Assembly (NCBI GenBank): GCA_021850485.1 | Contig: JAJZLY010000002.1 | Coordinates: 1-64,000, forward strand | Length of the DNA: 64,000 nt | Reading direction: 5' to 3' | DNA from: Bacillota bacterium | GTDB taxonomy: Bacteria > Bacillota > Sulfobacillia > JAJZYS01 > JAJZLH01 | Part shown: positions 7,566-16,691 of the stretch, in pieces | How the letters are laid out: each line of letters opens with the position of its first letter | Position numbering within the stretch: the first letter of the stretch is position 1 | Made by a program: the position numbers and the translations under genes | Notes under the pieces: model-generated | Told to the model about the DNA's origin: nothing | Database searches by the model: none | The model's input: the letters and a program-made list of their open reading frames with translations, nothing else

Positions 7566-9311
7566 TCAGCCTGCCCAGCCATCTTCTGGAAACACCCGGC
7601 GCAGCTCGGCGAGGTCGCTGGGATCGAGCATCACCGTCAGCAGGTCACCCTGGCGCAAGACGGTTTGGCCACGTGGCACCAGGACCTCTCGTTCACGCCT
7701 GATCGCCACCACCAAGGCGCTGGCAGGGAGCGGCAGCCGACGCAGCGGGCGGTTGTCGAAGCGGTCATCCTCCAGGCGGACCTGCACGATGTCGCCACTG
7801 CCAGTCCCCAGCAGCAGATCACCGCCGCCAGGGGTGAGAATCAGGATGTCCAGCAAATCGGTCACGGCCTGGGTACGGACAAACGGCGTCCAGCCGCGCT
7901 CGCGGGCGACCTCGGCCTCAGACTGGTCCACCTCGACGACCATGCGCTGTGGCTTCATGGTGAGACTCACTTCGGCAGCCATGATCAGGTTGCGCTGGCT
8001 CTCATCGCCGACCACCACCGCAACGTCGACCGCCTGTCGGCCGGCCGGCGGCTGGCCGGTGTACGCTTCAACCCCTCGTCTGGACAGGCTGCGCTGCAGC
8101 GGATCGGTGCGATCTGCCGGCCCGAACAGCAAGATGCACCCTTTGTCCCGTCTCTCCGGCGGGCACAGGCGCAGATAGATCGCCGGGAACACCACAGCGC
8201 TGACGATACTGACTAAGATGACGGTGACGCCGACCGTAGGCGAAACGACGTGGGCGGCCTCCAAGATGGCCGTGCCAGCTACCGTCACCGACAGGTGGGT
8301 GCTGAGCAAAAAGCCGCTGCCGATTCCCTCTCGCATGCTGTGAAAGGCCCAGCTGAGCAGTCCTGAGGCGATCAGCGCCATCGCTAGGAATGCGACCAGC
8401 AAGATCCCGCCAAGTTCGAGAATGTGGCTGAACTGACCGGCAACAGCGATCTGGGCACCGAGCAAGAGAAAGAAGAACGGAATGAAGTAGCCATATCCAA
8501 CTGTTTCCATCTTCTCTTGGAGTAGGCCACGATGTTCGCCTGAAACCAGGGAGATGATCACCCCGGCCATGAAGGCCCCCAGCACCGTGGCGACGCCCAG
8601 CGTCTGTGACACAGCGATGAACAGCAAGATCACGGCCAGAGCACCGCGCACGGCAATCTGGGCGGTCACAGACTCCAGGCCGTGTCCCAGCCACCAGCGG
8701 CGGATCGTTTTGGAAGACAGCAATGCCGCCAGCAGCGGCACCAACAGTACGAGCACCAACAGTACGTGCGCACCACCGGAGGTGGCCCCGGCCACCAACG
8801 AGACTCCGAGCAGCGCCAAGATATCGACCACCAGTGTGGCCCGCAGCGTGATCTGACCGTTGCGGCTCTTGTTGCGACCAACCTCGCGCAGGGTCGGCAA
8901 CACCACCGTCGGCGCCGACGAGCCAATCAGCAGGCCAATCGCCAAGGGGTTGCTGACCAGGTGGTGGGCGCCCAGAAACAATCCGGCGCCAGCGCCCACG
9001 GCCAGCACGCTGACCGCCACAGTGATCGGCCAGCCCAGCCCCGGTTGCTCACCCTGGCCACGTCTGGTGAGTTGGCCGGCGTCGATCTCGAGGCCGCTGA
9101 GAAACATCAGGTACGAAAGACCGAACAGAGAGAGGAACTGGATGATCGGTGTTACGGTTAGGACGTTGAGCCCCGTTTTGCCAAAGACCATGCCGAGCAA
9201 GATCTCCACCACTGCCACCGGCAGTCGCAGGCGGCGCATGCGGGTGGTGAGGAGTGGGGCCACCACAGCCAAGACAGCGAAGGCGAGGACCGAGCCCACC
9301 TCTCCCTGCAC
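7566..9311 (-). CDS. CPA2-type cation:proton antiporter with C-terminal TrkA-C domain
   Basis: Membrane antiporter of 581 residues. Residues 1-370 form the Na+/H+-exchanger domain with about twelve helices, including LSLFGLSYLMFLSGLEID and the SSAPTVVLPTLRE region that corresponds to the ion site of KefB/NhaA-like proteins. A cytoplasmic part follows: residues about 385-480 occupy the position of a TrkA-N nucleotide-binding domain but begin CILLFGPADRTDPL, without the usual GxGxxG. The last 90 residues fit a TrkA-C domain (VQVRLEDDRFDNRPL through LRQGDLLTVMLDP). Potassium or sodium exchange is likely. GTG 9311 has a strong GAGGAGG upstream. It stands alone between two operons. Confidence 0.83.
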   Translation of the reverse strand: MQGEVGSVLAFAVLAVVAPLLTTRMRRLRLPVAVVEILLGMVFGKTGLNVLTVTPIIQFLSLFGLSYLMFLSGLEIDAGQLTRRGQGEQPGLGWPITVAVSVLAVGAGAGLFLGAHHLVSNPLAIGLLIGSSAPTVVLPTLREVGRNKSRNGQITLRATLVVDILALLGVSLVAGATSGGAHVLLVLVLLVPLLAALLSSKTIRRWWLGHGLESVTAQIAVRGALAVILLFIAVSQTLGVATVLGAFMAGVIISLVSGEHRGLLQEKMETVGYGYFIPFFFLLLGAQIAVAGQFSHILELGGILLVAFLAMALIASGLLSWAFHSMREGIGSGFLLSTHLSVTVAGTAILEAAHVVSPTVGVTVILVSIVSAVVFPAIYLRLCPPERRDKGCILLFGPADRTDPLQRSLSRRGVEAYTGQPPAGRQAVDVAVVVGDESQRNLIMAAEVSLTMKPQRMVVEVDQSEAEVARERGWTPFVRTQAVTDLLDILILTPGGGDLLLGTGSGDIVQVRLEDDRFDNRPLRRLPLPASALVVAIRREREVLVPRGQTVLRQGDLLTVMLDPSDLAELRRVFPEDGWAG

Positions 9312-9460
9312 CCGATCCTCCTCCTCCTGTGGTATGCCTGATCCGGCATAAGCTTAGTCGCTAAACCTATCGGTCCCTGCCCTGCGGCCAGCGTGGATCT
9401 AGAGCCGCGCCAAAACTGGCCGGTTTGGCCCTGTGCCGCACGGCCCGGAGTCCGTCTTTG

Positions 9461-9826
9461 CTAGCCGATGGTGAGCAGAGGGTCTCCTGTGTTCACAGCC
9501 TGACCTTGACGAGCCTGCAATTCTTTGACCGTCCCCGCCCGAGGCGCCACGATCTCGTTTTCCATCTTCATCGCCTCCAGAACCAGCAACACCTGACCGC
9601 TCTCCACTGCCTGGCCGGCAGTGACCTTGACCGCGAGGACGGTGCCTGGCAAGGGCGCAACGATCTGTTCGACCGGTCCGCTGCTGTCGGCAACAGGGGG
9701 CGCAACCTGTTCGTGGCGCTGGGTGGCATGGGAATGGGCCGGGCGTGCGCCCGTTGGACGCTCTCCCTCTTCTTCCACTTCGACCTCGTAGCTGTGGCCA
9801 TTAACGGTGACTTTAAATCGCCGCAT
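9461..9826 (-). CDS. Biotin carboxyl carrier protein of an acyl-CoA carboxylase
   Basis: A 121-residue biotin acceptor. The C-terminal biotinyl domain holds the attachment Lys (residue 87) in EAMKMEN, flanked by IVAPLPGTV and IVAPRAGTV repeats typical of lipoyl/biotinyl folds. An Ala/Pro linker joins it to an N-terminal FKVTVNGHSYEVEVEE segment as found in oxaloacetate decarboxylase alpha and propionyl-CoA carboxylase carriers. ATG 9826 is preferred because GAGGAGGGCGGAG lies just upstream; the longer frame extends into the upstream gene. It is the last gene of the gdh-mcm operon. No biotin carboxylase gene is adjacent, so that partner must be encoded elsewhere or the system is a decarboxylase/transcarboxylase. 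Confidence 0.9.
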   Translation of the reverse strand: MRRFKVTVNGHSYEVEVEEEGERPTGARPAHSHATQRHEQVAPPVADSSGPVEQIVAPLPGTVLAVKVTAGQAVESGQVLLVLEAMKMENEIVAPRAGTVKELQARQGQAVNTGDPLLTIG

Positions 9827-9827
9827 C

Positions 9828-10028
9828 TCAGCTCCGCCCTCCTCGCCGTCGCTTCGACATCTGGCTCTGACGAGCCATCTGGGCATACATCTGGGCGTCC
9901 TGGCGGATCACCAGATGCGGACCCCGCCTCAACTCAGCCTTGGTGTCCACGCCGCAGGCAGCCAGTGCTGCCACAATCGCCGCCACCACCTCGTCTGTCA
10001 CTTCGGCCGGCCCGTGACTGCCGGTCAT
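9828..10028 (-). CDS. Small OadG-tail-like subunit of the acyl-CoA carboxylase
   Basis: A 66-residue protein located between carboxyltransferase and biotin carrier, overlapping the former by 4 nt and ending one base before the latter. Its TDEVVAAIVAALAACG stretch followed by LVIRQDAQMYAQMARQ resembles the soluble C-terminal part of OadG/MmdD gamma-delta subunits, which hold the carboxyltransferase and carrier together. The membrane helix of true OadG is absent, so it is presumably cytoplasmic. The assignment rests on position and a short weak similarity; a purely assembly role is inferred. Confidence 0.6.
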   Translation of the reverse strand: MTGSHGPAEVTDEVVAAIVAALAACGVDTKAELRRGPHLVIRQDAQMYAQMARQSQMSKRRRGGRS

Positions 10029-11572
10029 AGCGGGATGTTTCCGTGCTTCTTGGCCGGACGGTCCTCACTCTTCTCGCCCAGCGCCCACAATGCGGCGATC
10101 AAGGCGTGGCGCAATTCGCCAGCGGTCACGACCTGGTCCACATACTGGCGAGCGGCGGCGACATACGGCGACGAGAAGCGATCCCGGTACTCGGCCACGA
10201 GCCGCTTGCGGGTGGCGTCTTGGTCCGCCGCCGCCTCGATCTGAGCCCGAAAGATGATGTTGGCTGCGCCCTCCGGCCCCATCACCGCGATCTCGGCAGT
10301 TGGCAGGGCCAACACCAAATCGGCGCCCAGCGACTTCGAGCACATGGCCAGATAGGCGCCGCCATACGCCTTTCGCAGCACCACCGAGATCTTGGCCACA
10401 CTGGCTTCGCTGTACGCATAGAGCACCTTAGCCCCATGCCGGATGATGCCTCCATACTCCTGGGCGGTGCCTGGCAAGTATCCAGGCGTGTCGATCAGTG
10501 TGAGCAGGGGCAAATTGAAGGCATCGGCAAAACGGACGAATCGGGCTAGCTTGTCAGACGCATCGATGTCCAGACAGCCGGCCAAGATCCTAGGCTGATT
10601 GGCACACCAAGCGACGACCCGCCCGGCCAACCGGCCGAACCCGATCACCATGTTCTGTGCGTAGGCTGGCTGCAGTTCCAAGAACGAATCTTGGTCAGTC
10701 AGGCCCAAGATCAACTGGCGCACGTCATAGGGCTTGTTCGGGTCATCGGGCACCACCTGGTCTAGGCCTTGGACGGCGCCCGCCTCAGGCTCGGCGGCCG
10801 GATGGGCCGGCGGCTGGGCCAGATTGTTCGACGGCAAGTAGCCGAGCAATCGCTTCAAGCCCGCCATCAGGGCGGTCTCATCCACGAAGGTGAGGTGGGC
10901 CACGCCGCTCTTTCGGGCATGCGTCTGGGCGCCACCGAGCGCTTCATGGGAGACGTCCTCCCCGGTCACAGCCTTGATCACCTGCGGGCCCGTGATATAC
11001 ATCTGGCCAATGCCTTCGGCCATCAGCACGAAATCGGTCAACGCCGGCGAGTAGACGGCACCACCGGCGGACGGCCCGACGATGACCGAGATTTGGGGGA
11101 TTACGCCCGAGGCCATCGTGTTGCGGCGAAAGATCTCGCCGTATCCATTGAGCGAGTCGATGCCCTCTTGAATCCGGGCACCGCCGGAATCGGCCATGGC
11201 GACGATCGGGGCCCCCGATTTCAGCGCCAGGTCTTGGACGACATGAACCTTGCGGGCGTGCATCTCACCCAGCGAACCGCCGAGCACAGTGAAATCTTGG
11301 GCAAAGGCATAGACCAGACGGCCGTCCACCTGACCAAAGCCGGTGACCACGCCGTCTCCCGGAGCGTCTGCTTGATCCATACCGAACTCAGCCGAACGGT
11401 GTTCGACGAACATGCCAAGTTCCTGGAATGTTCCTTCGTCGTACAAAGCGGCGAGGCGCTGGCGGGCCGTCCACTTCCCCTGCTGACGCTGCTTGGCTTG
11501 GCGCGCTTCGCCACCGCCGGCCAGCACCCGCTGACGGCGGTGCTCGAGGTCCTTGGTGCGATCGTTATCCAA
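10025..11572 (-). CDS. Acyl-CoA carboxyltransferase (propionyl-CoA carboxylase beta / methylmalonyl-CoA carboxyltransferase)
   Basis: Carboxyltransferase of about 515 residues that moves CO2 between biotin and an acyl-CoA, most likely propionyl-CoA/methylmalonyl-CoA given the neighbours. The N-terminus shows RRQRVLAGGGEARQAKQ and TARQRLAALYDEGTFQE. The two crotonase-like halves contain SGGARIQEGIDSLNGYGEIF and, in the C-terminal half, LIDTPGYLPGTAQEYGGIIRHGAK, which form the oxyanion holes. TTG 11572 aligns with the family start (MLDxxRTKDLEHRR) and overlaps the epimerase stop by 8 nt; a TTG at 11605 is also possible. Gene order with mutase and epimerase supports a role in propionate-type metabolism. 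Confidence 0.9.
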   Translation of the reverse strand: MDNDRTKDLEHRRQRVLAGGGEARQAKQRQQGKWTARQRLAALYDEGTFQELGMFVEHRSAEFGMDQADAPGDGVVTGFGQVDGRLVYAFAQDFTVLGGSLGEMHARKVHVVQDLALKSGAPIVAMADSGGARIQEGIDSLNGYGEIFRRNTMASGVIPQISVIVGPSAGGAVYSPALTDFVLMAEGIGQMYITGPQVIKAVTGEDVSHEALGGAQTHARKSGVAHLTFVDETALMAGLKRLLGYLPSNNLAQPPAHPAAEPEAGAVQGLDQVVPDDPNKPYDVRQLILGLTDQDSFLELQPAYAQNMVIGFGRLAGRVVAWCANQPRILAGCLDIDASDKLARFVRFADAFNLPLLTLIDTPGYLPGTAQEYGGIIRHGAKVLYAYSEASVAKISVVLRKAYGGAYLAMCSKSLGADLVLALPTAEIAVMGPEGAANIIFRAQIEAAADQDATRKRLVAEYRDRFSSPYVAAARQYVDQVVTAGELRHALIAALWALGEKSEDRPAKKHGNIPL

Positions 11573-11984
11573 CGCTGGTTGGTTCCTCCCGTTCGCATAG
11601 CTCAACTAAGACTCCGCCACAGCTGGCTGGATGAAGAAAGGCGATTCGCCGCCCTCCGGCTCCAATCCTGGCCCTAGCATCGATCAGCCGCACGCCTTGG
11701 GTCTGCAAGTGGGCCAAGACAGCGGCCAGATCGTCCACCTCGATGGCCAGGTGGTGCAGCCCCTGTCCCCGCTCGGCCAGGAATCGGCTGATCGGAGAGC
11801 CGTCGCCCTCGGGTTGCAAGATCTCCAACTGGTCCGGGCCAATCCCCACCATCTGCACCCGCACGCCCTGATCGGCAACGGTCTCTTCGTGAGTAACCGC
11901 AAGACCCAAGTGGCCGAGCACGGTCAGCAGGTCTCGACTGTCAGCGGTAGCCACCGCCAGATGGGCGATGCGCGTCGCCTTCAC
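11565..11984 (-). CDS. mce: Methylmalonyl-CoA epimerase
   Basis: A 139-residue vicinal-oxygen-chelate protein that interconverts (S)- and (R)-methylmalonyl-CoA. Two betaalphabetabetabeta modules are visible, with candidate metal ligands H8 (RIAHLAV), H78 (GLHHLAIEV) and E128 (VLVELCE), the positions expected for the family. The GTG start overlaps the mutase stop (GTGA), with GAGGGA upstream. It links the carboxyltransferase product to the mutase encoded directly before it. Confidence 0.9.
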   Translation of the reverse strand: MKATRIAHLAVATADSRDLLTVLGHLGLAVTHEETVADQGVRVQMVGIGPDQLEILQPEGDGSPISRFLAERGQGLHHLAIEVDDLAAVLAHLQTQGVRLIDARARIGAGGRRIAFLHPASCGGVLVELCEREEPTSVG

Positions 11985-13600
11985 GCCGATCCCTCGCGAT
12001 AGACTCCAAACACGGCGCGCAGCCGGTCACACATCTCCTGCACCGTGGCGTACGCCAAAACCGCTTCGGCTAGCGGCTCCAGAAGGTTCCCCCCGCTCTG
12101 CGCCGCCTCTCCCACCCGGGCCAGGGCAGTCTGCACCTGCCCGCTGTCTCGGCCTTTGCGCACGTCCGTCAGAGATGCGATCTGGCGAGCGGCCAAGGTG
12201 CGGTCTTGGCGGTAGATCTCGGCCAATGGCTGCTCGTCCATCTGGTGCACATTCACCCCGACAATTTCCCGCTCGCCCCGCTCCACCTGGCGTTGGAAGG
12301 CATAGGCTGCGTCTTGGATCTCGCGCTGCATGTAGCCCTGGCGAATGGCCTCCACGGCCCCGCCCAACTGCTCCACCCGCGCCAGGTAGTCTCTGGCCTC
12401 TTTCTCCAGCTGATTGGTCAACCGCTCCACCCAGTACGAGCCGGCCAGGGGGTCCACTGTATCTGCGACGCCGGTCTCGCTGGCGATCACCTGTTGGGTC
12501 CTCAGGGCCAGGCGAGCCGAGGCCTCGGTGGGCAGGGCCAGGGCTTCGTCGTAGGCATTGGTGTGCAAGGACTGCGTCCCGCCTAGCACCGCCGACAGGG
12601 CCTGCAGGGCAACACGCACAATGTTCACGTCCGGCTGCTGAGCCGTCAGCGCAGAACCTGCCGTTTGGGCGTGAAAGCGCAACTGCCAGGACTGCGGGCT
12701 TAGTGCGCCCTCTCGCCGCATCAGGTCAGCCCAGATCCGCCGAGCGGCGCGAAATTTGGCAGCTTCTTCAAAGAAGTCGGAGTGGGCGTTGAAAAAAAAG
12801 GACAGCCGCCCCGCAAACTCGTCCAGATCAAGGCCGGAGGCGACGGCCGCCCGAACGTAGGCCAGCCCGTTGGCCAGCGTAAAGGCAATCTCCTGAGGGG
12901 CAGTGGAGCCTGCCTCGCGGATGTGGTAGCCGCTGATTGAGATCGGCGTGAACTGCGGCAGCTGGCGGGCAGCGTAGGCGAACGTATCGGTGACCAGCCG
13001 CATCGACGGCTTGATCGGGAAGATGTAGGTGCCACGGGCCACATATTCCTTGAGAATGTCGTTTTGGATCGTACCCCGGATCCTCTCGGGGGCAACACCC
13101 TGGCCTTTTGCCACCGCCGCGTACATCAGCATCAAGATAGCCGCTGGCGCGTTGATGGTCATCGAGGTGGAGATGCGGTCCAGGGGGATAGAGCGAAACA
13201 ACCGCTCCATATCGGCCAGAGTGTCGATCGCCACACCTACCCGGCCCACCTCGCCGTCGGCCAGCGCATGGTCTGAGTCAAGGCCCATTTGTGTCGGCAG
13301 GTCAAAAGCCACGGATAATCCCATCTGACCCTGGGCCAGCAGATAGCGAAAACGCTGGTTAGTGCCGTCGGCGTCGCCGAATCCGGCATACTGGCGCATG
13401 GTCCACAGCCGCTGACGGTACATCGCTGGATGGATGCCGCGGGTAAAGGGGTATTGCCCGGGGCTCCCCAGGGCCATCTGCGGGTCCCAGCCGGCCAGAT
13501 CCGCCGGGCCCGCCGCGGCCGGTACTTCCATCCCGGACATGGTGGTGAAGGTAGCCTTGCGCGGACTGGCGGCGTTGTCGCCATTTGTCCGCCGGCTCAT
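11981..13600 (-). CDS. mcmA: Methylmalonyl-CoA mutase, catalytic (alpha) subunit without B12 domain
   Basis: The 539-residue TIM-barrel subunit isomerises methylmalonyl-CoA and succinyl-CoA using adenosylcobalamin. Family motifs are [19 protein letters not shown], where the following YAGF carries the substrate-contacting Tyr of true methylmalonyl-CoA mutases, [20 protein letters not shown] and [11 protein letters not shown] with the catalytic His. The C-terminal B12-binding domain of single-chain mutases (DxHxxG) is absent, so a separate small subunit is needed and is not in this window. ATG 13600 has AGGAG 5 nt upstream; the longer open frame overlaps the dehydrogenase gene. GLDSDH replaces the more usual GYDSDH. 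The mutase lies 8 bp after glutamate dehydrogenase, an unusual pairing. Confidence 0.92.
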   Translation of the reverse strand: MSRRTNGDNAASPRKATFTTMSGMEVPAAAGPADLAGWDPQMALGSPGQYPFTRGIHPAMYRQRLWTMRQYAGFGDADGTNQRFRYLLAQGQMGLSVAFDLPTQMGLDSDHALADGEVGRVGVAIDTLADMERLFRSIPLDRISTSMTINAPAAILMLMYAAVAKGQGVAPERIRGTIQNDILKEYVARGTYIFPIKPSMRLVTDTFAYAARQLPQFTPISISGYHIREAGSTAPQEIAFTLANGLAYVRAAVASGLDLDEFAGRLSFFFNAHSDFFEEAAKFRAARRIWADLMRREGALSPQSWQLRFHAQTAGSALTAQQPDVNIVRVALQALSAVLGGTQSLHTNAYDEALALPTEASARLALRTQQVIASETGVADTVDPLAGSYWVERLTNQLEKEARDYLARVEQLGGAVEAIRQGYMQREIQDAAYAFQRQVERGEREIVGVNVHQMDEQPLAEIYRQDRTLAARQIASLTDVRKGRDSGQVQTALARVGEAAQSGGNLLEPLAEAVLAYATVQEMCDRLRAVFGVYREGSA

Positions 13601-13608
13601 CCGGGCTC

Positions 13609-14871
13609 CTAAGCGATCCAGCCGCGAGCGGCCATCGCTTGGGACAGGCGCTCGATGCCGACCATGAACGCCGCCTTGCGGTAGGTGACTCCATGACGGT
13701 CCGCCATCTCGGCCATGGCGTGGAAGCTTTCCACCATCATGCGCTCTAACTTCTCTTGGACTTCGCTCTCCGGCCAGTAGTAGTTCATCAGATTCTGCAC
13801 CCATTCGAAGTAGGACACCGTGACGCCGCCAGCCGATGCCAAGATGTCTGGGATGACGCGAATGCCGCGGGCGAACAACACGTCGCTGCCCTCTGGCGTA
13901 GTCGGTCCGTTCCCGGCCTCCGCAATCAGCTTGGCCTTGACCGAACGGGCAACCTGAGCGGTGATCTGGCTCTCCAGTGCCGCTGGTACGATGATGTCGA
14001 CCGGCAGGGCAAACAGTTCCTGTGACGTCAGCGGCTGGCTACCTGGGAAACCGGCGACGGTGTGATGCTCGTTTGACCACGCCTGGAGCGCCGCCACGTC
14101 TAAACCGAGGGGGTTGTGGGCGCCACCACGGGCGTCCACCACCGCTGTCACGGTACACCCCATTTCGACCAAAATGCGCGCCGTGTTAGAGCCGACATTG
14201 CCAAACCCCTGCAGGGCCACGGTCGATCCGGCGAGGGAAAAGCCCATCAAATGCGCCGCTTCCCTGATCACCACAGCACAGCCGCGGCCGGTGGCTTCGT
14301 CCCGGCCCTTGGAACCACCGAGCACCAAGGGCTTCCCCGTGATCAAGCCCGGTGTATTCTGTCCCTTTAGGCGGTCGAACTCGTCGAGCATGAAGCCCAT
14401 CAGCTTGGCATTGGTGTTCACATCCGGCGCCGGAATATCCCGCTCCGGCCCGATGATCGGGCTGATCGCCCGGATGTAGCCCCGGGACAACTGCTCTAAC
14501 TCGCGCACCGAAAGCTCTTGGGGATCACAGACAACGCCCCCCTTGGCACCGCCGTAAGGCAGTCCGAGGAGGGCGCATTTAAAGGTCATCCAAATTGACA
14601 GGGCCTTCACTTCGTCAAGCGTGACCTGGGGGTGAAACCTGACTCCGCCCTTGGTGGGGCCGATCACATCTGTGTGCTGGGCCCGATAACCAATAAAGGT
14701 CCGCACATGCCCGTCGTCCATCTGTACGGGGATGGAGCAGACCAACACTCGGCACGGTTCCCTCAGGTATTCAAACACGGCCCGCGGTGCACCGAGCGCC
14801 GCTACCGCCTGCTTGACCTGACCCTGGGCAGTCTGAAACGGGTCAAGCGTCTCGGTAATGACGCTGGCCAT
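13609..14871 (-). CDS. Glutamate dehydrogenase (Glu/Leu/Phe/Val family), first copy
   Basis: NAD(P)-dependent amino-acid dehydrogenase of 420 residues, deaminating glutamate to 2-oxoglutarate. The substrate domain includes KGGVRFHP, the catalytic-Lys region [11 protein letters not shown] and [10 protein letters not shown]; the Rossmann domain has [11 protein letters not shown], and EWVQN closes the active site. Length and motifs fit the GudB/RocG group. ATG 14871 is preceded by AAAGGAGA. It is the first gene of the run with mcm, mce, carboxyltransferase and BCCP, with promoter and palindrome directly upstream. A second, clearly related copy occurs at 35531-36877. Confidence 0.93.
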   Translation of the reverse strand: MASVITETLDPFQTAQGQVKQAVAALGAPRAVFEYLREPCRVLVCSIPVQMDDGHVRTFIGYRAQHTDVIGPTKGGVRFHPQVTLDEVKALSIWMTFKCALLGLPYGGAKGGVVCDPQELSVRELEQLSRGYIRAISPIIGPERDIPAPDVNTNAKLMGFMLDEFDRLKGQNTPGLITGKPLVLGGSKGRDEATGRGCAVVIREAAHLMGFSLAGSTVALQGFGNVGSNTARILVEMGCTVTAVVDARGGAHNPLGLDVAALQAWSNEHHTVAGFPGSQPLTSQELFALPVDIIVPAALESQITAQVARSVKAKLIAEAGNGPTTPEGSDVLFARGIRVIPDILASAGGVTVSYFEWVQNLMNYYWPESEVQEKLERMMVESFHAMAEMADRHGVTYRKAAFMVGIERLSQAMAARGWIA

Positions 14872-14900
14872 GGACCTACCGTCTCCTTTGGCAAGTTGAT

Positions 14901-14945
14901 CATTCAGGGCACGGGTCGATTATACGCCTGTGCACTGAATGTCAA
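14901..14945 (-). promoter_or_regulatory. Promoter with overlapping inverted repeat before the gdh-mcm operon
   Basis: On the minus strand TTGACA (14945-14940) and TATAAT (14924-14919) are separated by 15 nt, shorter than the usual 17. Flanking the -10 box are CATTCAGGGCAC (14901-14912) and GTGCACTGAATG (14930-14941), inverted-repeat arms that match at 11 of 12 positions. This looks like an operator for a dimeric regulator covering the promoter. Confidence 0.65.
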
Positions 14946-14953
14946 GCCGACCT

Positions 14954-15358
14954 TTAGGATTGCGGCGATGAGCCGTCGGAGTTGGTGCTGGAGTCGTCTG
15001 CGGTCAAATCGTCGACATCCGAGTTGGCAGCCCGCCCCTTGCCCGGACGGCGCAGGTCGTCTCGCGAGACCTTGCCGATCACACTCTGAACCGCGTGGCG
15101 CTGGACTGTGACATCGGTATGGGCGGCAATTTGCACCGTCACGGTGTCGTCCTTGACCTCAACGACCACACCGTGGATTCCGCCAGAGGTGATCACTCGA
15201 TCTCCCCGTTTCAGGCCGCTGACCAAAGTCTGATGCTTTCGCTGCTGCACCGACTGAGGCCGGATCATGAAGTACCACAGCGCCCCGAAAAACAACACAT
15301 AGAGGACAATCAGGTAGGCTGGAAATCCTCCACTGGTAGCGGCAAACACCCTCTGCAA
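14954..15358 (-). CDS. yajC: Preprotein translocase accessory subunit YajC
   Basis: A 134-residue single-span membrane protein. The helix covers about residues 12-32 and is followed by the signature MIRPQSVQQRKHQTLVSGLK, then the beta-rich domain GDRVITSGGIHGVVVEVKDD. The C-terminal 35 residues are an acidic, Ser/Asn-rich extension beyond the core. TTG 15358 has GGGAGGA 7 nt upstream. YajC binds SecDF in the Sec system. In many bacteria it sits beside ruvB-queA-tgt; here rsgI and sigI lie between it and ruvB, and secDF is not next to it. Confidence 0.88.
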   Translation of the reverse strand: MQRVFAATSGGFPAYLIVLYVLFFGALWYFMIRPQSVQQRKHQTLVSGLKRGDRVITSGGIHGVVVEVKDDTVTVQIAAHTDVTVQRHAVQSVIGKVSRDDLRRPGKGRAANSDVDDLTADDSSTNSDGSSPQS

Positions 15359-15404
15359 CCAATCTTCCTCCCTTCATCTTAGGGCCTAGGCCTTCGACAC
15401 CAAA

Positions 15405-15436
15405 CGCCGATCCCCTTGAGGCTTCGGAGATCGGCG
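15405..15436 (-). terminator. Hairpin terminator after rsgI
   Basis: CGCCGATC (15405-15412) and GATCGGCG (15429-15436) form an 8-bp stem with a 16-nt loop between the rsgI stop and yajC, on the minus strand. Only a short T stretch follows, so strength is uncertain. Confidence 0.5.
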
Positions 15437-15463
15437 CTTGTGCGAACTGCTCAGATTGTCGTG

Positions 15464-16645
15464 TTAATTGCCGCTTGAACTACTGCCATCAGTTCCCGAC
15501 TGGGTACCGGTGGTGGCATTCTGCTGACTGCCGCCGGGGAGTAGGCTATTGCCGCCGTCCGTGCTCGATGACTGGGGCAGGGTGAAAGCCCCCCCGGAGT
15601 TGTCGGAGGAGCCCTGACCGGATCCGGAATTCGGCTGGCCGTCGCCTTTACCCTGATGCGCCCCCGACTGTTGGCTATTGCCATCGGCCGCGCGTTGGCC
15701 CTGGCCAGATCCTGCGCCACCACTGCTCGTCCCGGACCCAGGCAGCACGGTGGGCAGGAGATCTTCGACGCCGCTGGGCAGACTGCTCTTTTGGTCCTGT
15801 CCTCCGGACCCGCTGTCTCCTTTTCCCTTCCCGGTCTTGCCTGAGGGGTTGGTAGCGCCGCTGGCTCCCTGCGCCTCTTGTTCGAATTCGCTCTGGTCGC
15901 CGCTCCGGATGATGCCCTGGGTCAGGCCCTGTCCAGCTAGTGTACTGAGCCTCAGCGGCACCGGACTCACCGCCTGCAGCTGCAGGTACACGACGTAGGT
16001 GCCAACCCCCACCCCATGCGCCTTGGCCTGGGCAGCGACTTTGGCGGACGCCGCCAGGACTTCGTGGCTGTCTGCCACATGGGCCGCGCTCAGCGCCTTT
16101 TGCCCAGCCGCTTCCGCCTCAGCCACCTTGTCGCGCAGCTTGATCCCGACCGCCTGGCCCGTCGCCGGGTACACCGTCACCACGTAGGCGATCCAATGTC
16201 CCTGGCCGGCCAGTCCGGCCTGCACCGTGCCTTGGATGATGGCGGTTACCGCCTGCGGCAGACTATCGCCAACCAGGCTGAGGTGACGCAAGACCATGGC
16301 GGCATCATGGTCTTGCGCCTGCACCGAGGTCACGGTGCCGTTACCGGTAACGCCCAGCGTCACGCCGGGGTTGATCTGCACCGAAACGTAGGCGACGGTT
16401 GCGGCATAGGCTCCCGGCAGAGCCCGGCTCATAACGGCGACGACCAGGGCCGCGGCAGCTATGGCGGTGCCCCAGCGCAGAGCCGGCGCATAGACCTCTT
16501 GAGGGACGGTCACCCAGGTTTCCTCGCCAAGGCGATAGTTCTGGTGCTTGACCTTCAGAAAGCGGCCATCTTTGGTCATCACGACAGCGCGCCTGCCCTG
16601 AATCTCGACCACCACGGCCCGCTGTTGCCTGGCGTCTGCTGTCAC
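15464..16645 (-). CDS. rsgI: RsgI-type anti-sigma-I factor with long Gly/Ser-rich extracytoplasmic tail
   Basis: Transmembrane anti-sigma factor of 393 residues that should bind SigI, encoded just upstream. Residues 9-50 match the RsgI N-terminal domain (RAVVVEIQGRRAVVMTKDGRFLKV). One membrane helix spans about 57-77. The outside part starts with the conserved VSVQINPGVTLGV segment and an Ala/Lys-rich helical region, then from about residue 245 becomes low-complexity sequence rich in Gly, Ser, Gln and Asn. In clostridial RsgI proteins this end often carries a sugar-binding domain; none is recognisable here. GTG 16645 is chosen for the AAAGGAGGG upstream. Signal and target are unknown. Confidence 0.85.
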   Translation of the reverse strand: MTADARQQRAVVVEIQGRRAVVMTKDGRFLKVKHQNYRLGEETWVTVPQEVYAPALRWGTAIAAAALVVAVMSRALPGAYAATVAYVSVQINPGVTLGVTGNGTVTSVQAQDHDAAMVLRHLSLVGDSLPQAVTAIIQGTVQAGLAGQGHWIAYVVTVYPATGQAVGIKLRDKVAEAEAAGQKALSAAHVADSHEVLAASAKVAAQAKAHGVGVGTYVVYLQLQAVSPVPLRLSTLAGQGLTQGIIRSGDQSEFEQEAQGASGATNPSGKTGKGKGDSGSGGQDQKSSLPSGVEDLLPTVLPGSGTSSGGAGSGQGQRAADGNSQQSGAHQGKGDGQPNSGSGQGSSDNSGGAFTLPQSSSTDGGNSLLPGGSQQNATTGTQSGTDGSSSSGN

Positions 16646-16691
16646 AGTCTTCGTCCCTCCTTTCCCGGTCTGTGCTGGACCCACTCGAAAC

